Assembly: GCA_021787175.1 (NCBI GenBank)
Contig: JAJYMF010000166.1
Coordinates: forward strand, 1 to 7,999
Direction: 5' to 3'
DNA from: Pseudomonadota bacterium
GTDB lineage: Bacteria; Pseudomonadota; Gammaproteobacteria; Xanthomonadales; Rhodanobacteraceae
DNA length: 7,999 nucleotides
A program made the translations under genes and the position numbers. The notes below the pieces were generated by a model. The model saw nothing but the letters and a program-made list of their open reading frames with translations, had not been told where the DNA came from and ran no database searches. Shown one piece after another: positions 5,939 through 7,999 of this stretch. Within the stretch, counting starts at the first letter, position 1. The number at the start of each line of letters is the position of its first letter.

Positions 5939-7999
5939 ATGCCGTTTGCACATCACCGTGCCGTTCGCGGATGGATGCTGCTGCTGAGCCTGCTGCTGAG
6001 CGCCGTCGCGACCGCATCGGCCCGCGACTGCCAGGCACTCGATGCGGCCTGGCTGCCGCCGGCGCCAGGCCAGAGCGCCGCGGTCATCCGCTCCGGTGCG
6101 TTCACGGGCACCCTGCATGCATTCGATCCGCAGCGGCTGTGGCGACCGCCACGCAATCCCGACGGCGTCTGGGTGCGGCTGCAGTCCGCCTGCGGCCACT
6201 GGCCGCAAGCACCCCACGTGCTGGTGATCCGAACGCCGGGGCTGGGCACGATCACCCTGCTGCCGGCGCAGGGGCCACCCGTGCGCGATGCGCTCGAGGA
6301 CAGCGACCGCACGCGCTGGCATGCCGCCGGCATGGTCGCCTTTCCGTTGCAGACCCTGCCCACCGGTGCCGCGCCGCTGTGGCTGCATTTCGAACCGACC
6401 CGCGCGCTGGGCAGCACGGTGACGCTGCACCTGCTCGACACTCCAGCGTTCCAGCGCACCCAGCTGCGCTGGGTCGCCTACGTCAGCGCGGCACTGGCAA
6501 TTCTCGTCGGCATGGCGCTGACCGCGCTGTGCTTCGCCGTGCTGCTGGGCGACGGCGCCTATCTGCTGTACGCCGGCTACGTCGGCAGTTACGCGCTGCT
6601 GCAGGCACTCGCCAGCGGCTATCTGTTCCAGCCGCTGGGTCTGGGTTGGGCGGTGCCCGATCCGGTGGCGCTCGGCCGCGCCGCCGGCGCGCTGTCGGGC
6701 CTGTTCAGCATCTTGTTTGCCTGGCGGCTGCTGGATCTGCCGCGCCACCTGCCGCGGCTGGCGCCGCTGGCGCTGATGGCTGCCGGCCTGTTCCTGCTGA
6801 TCGCAACGTGCGCCGCGATTCCGCTGCCCGCGGTGCAGACGTTTGCCGGCCGCCTGCAGAATCCCGTAGTCCTGTTCGCCGGGCCGACGCTGCTGATCCT
6901 GTGCTTTCTGGCGCTGCTGCGCGGCAGCCGCTACGCCGGATTCTTCCTCGCCGGCTGGCTGCCACTGGTGCTGCTGACGGTGGTCGCCAGCGCGCAGCAC
7001 TTCGGCGCGTTGCGCGACTGGACCTGGCTCGATCCGGCGACCCTCGGCGCCGCGGCGCTGGAGGCGCTGGTGCTGTCGGCGGCACTGGCCGACAAGACGC
7101 TTGCCGCTCGTCACGAGCATGCGCAGATGCGGCTGCTGGCCGAGACCGACACCCTGACCGCCGTGTTCAACCGGCGCACGCTGCTGGATCGCCTGCAGGC
7201 GCTGATCGCCCAGGCCCGGATCACGCAACAGCCGCTGGCGCTGCTGTTTCTCGACATCGACCACTTCAAGGCGCTCAACGACCGCTACGGCCACCGCGTC
7301 GGCGACGATGCCCTGACCGCCATCGCGTACACGCTGCGGCAGATCCTGCGCAGCGACGACGCCGTGGGCCGCTACGGCGGCGAAGAGTTTCTCGTTGTGC
7401 TGCCCGGACGCGATGCGGCACAGGCGGAGGCCATCGCCGAACGCCTGCGCACCGCCATCGCCGCGCACGCCATCGGCGGCGATGCAGACGACGGCGGCCT
7501 GACCGTCAGCATCGGCGTGGCCGTCCTGTGCGCCGGCGCCGTCGGCTGTGCCACGTCTCCCAACCCCGCCCGCAGCCCCGACATCTCTCCCGCACCAACC
7601 CACCGCCACGAGCTGCGACTCGACCTGGGCCTCGGCGCATCCAGCTTCGCAACCCGCGGCGGAACGCCCTGGAACGCCGGCAAGTTCATCCGTCGGGATC
7701 GCTACGAAGGCGCCTTGCTCGCCGACGGCCTCGGCGGCTACGTGTCTTACTCGAAGGGCCTGGAAGATCCCGGGCGCGAGCTCACTCGCTGGGTCCAAAG
7801 GGACGTGGAGCTCGGGGCACAGTGGACGGTCGCAGAGCGAAGGAGCTCGCACATCCACGCGCAGCTCACGCTCGGGCTGGGCGGCGTGTACTCGTGGATC
7901 CGTTCGGGATCCGTGGACAACTACGAACCCATCCTGCTGGTATTCGGCAGCGGCAGCCCTTCCACGTGCGATGAGCTGGTCGACGGCGGTGCGTTGCAG
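5939..7999 (+). CDS. 7TM-DISM receptor diguanylate cyclase (GGDEF), C-terminus replaced, runs off the window
   Basis: 687 codons with no stop to the last base. ATG at 5939 has AAGGA (5928-5932) six bases upstream. Signal peptide at 1-28 (MLLLSLLLSAVATASA core, then RD). A periplasmic sensor region resembling 7TMR-DISMED2 follows at 30-172, then about seven membrane helices near 178-203, 208-230, 246-264, 273-294, 309-327, 332-352 and 364-386. The GGDEF domain begins at 402 with ETDTLTAVFNRR. Asp439 in FLDIDHFK is the metal ligand, and GGEEF at 480-484 is an active-type signature. RSDD at 471-474 lies exactly five residues before it, a complete RxxD inhibitory I-site. The enzyme would make cyclic di-GMP from two GTP in response to a periplasmic signal. 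After SIGVAVL (524-530) the family pattern stops: the final helix with the ADxALYxAKxxGRN block is absent, and unrelated sequence follows in frame (see 7529-7999). As written the domain is truncated and may not fold. Confidence 0.85.
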   Translation, partial: MPFAHHRAVRGWMLLLSLLLSAVATASARDCQALDAAWLPPAPGQSAAVIRSGAFTGTLHAFDPQRLWRPPRNPDGVWVRLQSACGHWPQAPHVLVIRTPGLGTITLLPAQGPPVRDALEDSDRTRWHAAGMVAFPLQTLPTGAAPLWLHFEPTRALGSTVTLHLLDTPAFQRTQLRWVAYVSAALAILVGMALTALCFAVLLGDGAYLLYAGYVGSYALLQALASGYLFQPLGLGWAVPDPVALGRAAGALSGLFSILFAWRLLDLPRHLPRLAPLALMAAGLFLLIATCAAIPLPAVQTFAGRLQNPVVLFAGPTLLILCFLALLRGSRYAGFFLAGWLPLVLLTVVASAQHFGALRDWTWLDPATLGAAALEALVLSAALADKTLAARHEHAQMRLLAETDTLTAVFNRRTLLDRLQALIAQARITQQPLALLFLDIDHFKALNDRYGHRVGDDALTAIAYTLRQILRSDDAVGRYGGEEFLVVLPGRDAAQAEAIAERLRTAIAAHAIGGDADDGGLTVSIGVAVLCAGAVGCATSPNPARSPDISPAPTHRHELRLDLGLGASSFATRGGTPWNAGKFIRRDRYEGALLADGLGGYVSYSKGLEDPGRELTRWVQRDVELGAQWTVAERRSSHIHAQLTLGLGGVYSWIRSGSVDNYEPILLVFGSGSPSTCDELVDGGALQ
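7529..7999 (+). other. Foreign-looking in-frame tail: lipobox-like start, linker and beta-rich exported domain
   Basis: Residues about 531-687 of the cyclase reading frame. They begin with CAGAVGCATS, resembling the end of a lipoprotein signal with the modified Cys at 537. A Pro/Ser-rich linker follows (to about 557), then alternating-polarity strands such as HELRLDLGLGASSF (557-570), ADGLGGYVSYSKGL (595-608), DVELGAQWTV (622-631) and HIHAQLTLGLGGVYSW (638-653), suggestive of an outer-membrane beta-barrel or similar exported protein. I do not recognise the family. Leucine codons shift from 17 CTG of 20 in the preceding cyclase domain to 7 CTG and 8 CTC of 17 here. TCT and AGG codons appear, though I find none in the preceding 530 codons. 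The most natural reading is the start region of another exported protein, joined to the cyclase after loss of its own start. It continues past the window. A stand-alone start at GTG 7517 is unlikely: it would lack a positively charged signal-peptide start and has no ribosome binding site. Confidence 0.6.

Noticed and set aside
5792..7858. A 688-codon open frame on the minus strand
   Set aside because: It is antisense to the cyclase, whose motifs are clear. The antisense product is low-complexity Gln/Arg/Gly/Ala and has no recognisable domain.
4474..7974. A 1166-codon open frame on the plus strand
   Set aside because: It runs antisense through the OYE and hydrolase genes and out of frame through the cyclase. 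Its product is Arg/Ala/Pro-rich without motifs, as expected of a GC-rich shadow frame.
7517..7999. A separate lipoprotein gene starting at GTG 7517
   Set aside because: It would have no basic n-region, no upstream ribosome binding site, and the start lies inside the conserved SIGVA strand of the cyclase. A fused fragment explains the sequence better.

Overview
The window is GC-rich (roughly 70% by eye), densely coded chromosomal DNA with very high G/C at third codon positions. Gene types, codon use and the heptad repeats at the left edge suggest a gammaproteobacterium of the Xanthomonadales (Xanthomonadaceae/Rhodanobacteraceae type). That placement is an inference; there is no rRNA or other marker here. 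I see no tRNA, rRNA, CRISPR array, insertion sequence or phage gene.

Layout, left to right. (1) 1-189: in-phase 7-bp repeats, tight (YCCCGAG) from the left edge and increasingly degenerate toward, and into, the end of the first gene. (2) 182-958, minus: TcdA, tRNA t6A dehydratase. (3) 1089-1484, plus: small membrane-anchored cytochrome c'-type protein, divergent from tcdA. (4) 1501-1803, minus: DUF962/Mpo1-like membrane protein, convergent with the cytochrome. (5) 1938-2822, plus: secreted protein of unknown function with three cysteine pairs and a probable carboxypeptidase-regulatory-like beta domain. (6) 2840-5835, minus: a likely three-gene operon transcribed alpha/beta hydrolase, then Old Yellow Enzyme-type ene-reductase, then pirin. 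(7) 5939 to the right edge, plus: a 7TM-DISM receptor diguanylate cyclase, open to the last base.

Most of this is ordinary housekeeping and accessory metabolism. The two OYE and hydrolase starts are GTG codons set by strong Shine-Dalgarno sequences. Both convergent gene pairs (cytochrome/DUF962 and secreted protein/pirin) are separated by under 20 bp, and in each the two TGA stop codons form the outer ends of a short stem-loop that may serve as a shared bidirectional terminator.

The most unusual feature is at the right end. The diguanylate cyclase reads normally through the sensor, seven membrane helices, I-site, GGEEF loop and the SIGVA strand. It then switches at about 7517-7535, without a frame break, into unrelated sequence: a lipobox-like stretch, a Pro/Ser-rich linker and beta-barrel-like strands. 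Codon use changes at the same place. The last ~35-40 residues of the GGDEF fold are missing. This is either a real gene fusion or rearrangement, or an assembly chimera; the window alone cannot decide, and I consider the chimera at least as likely. I found no convincing new multi-gene system.
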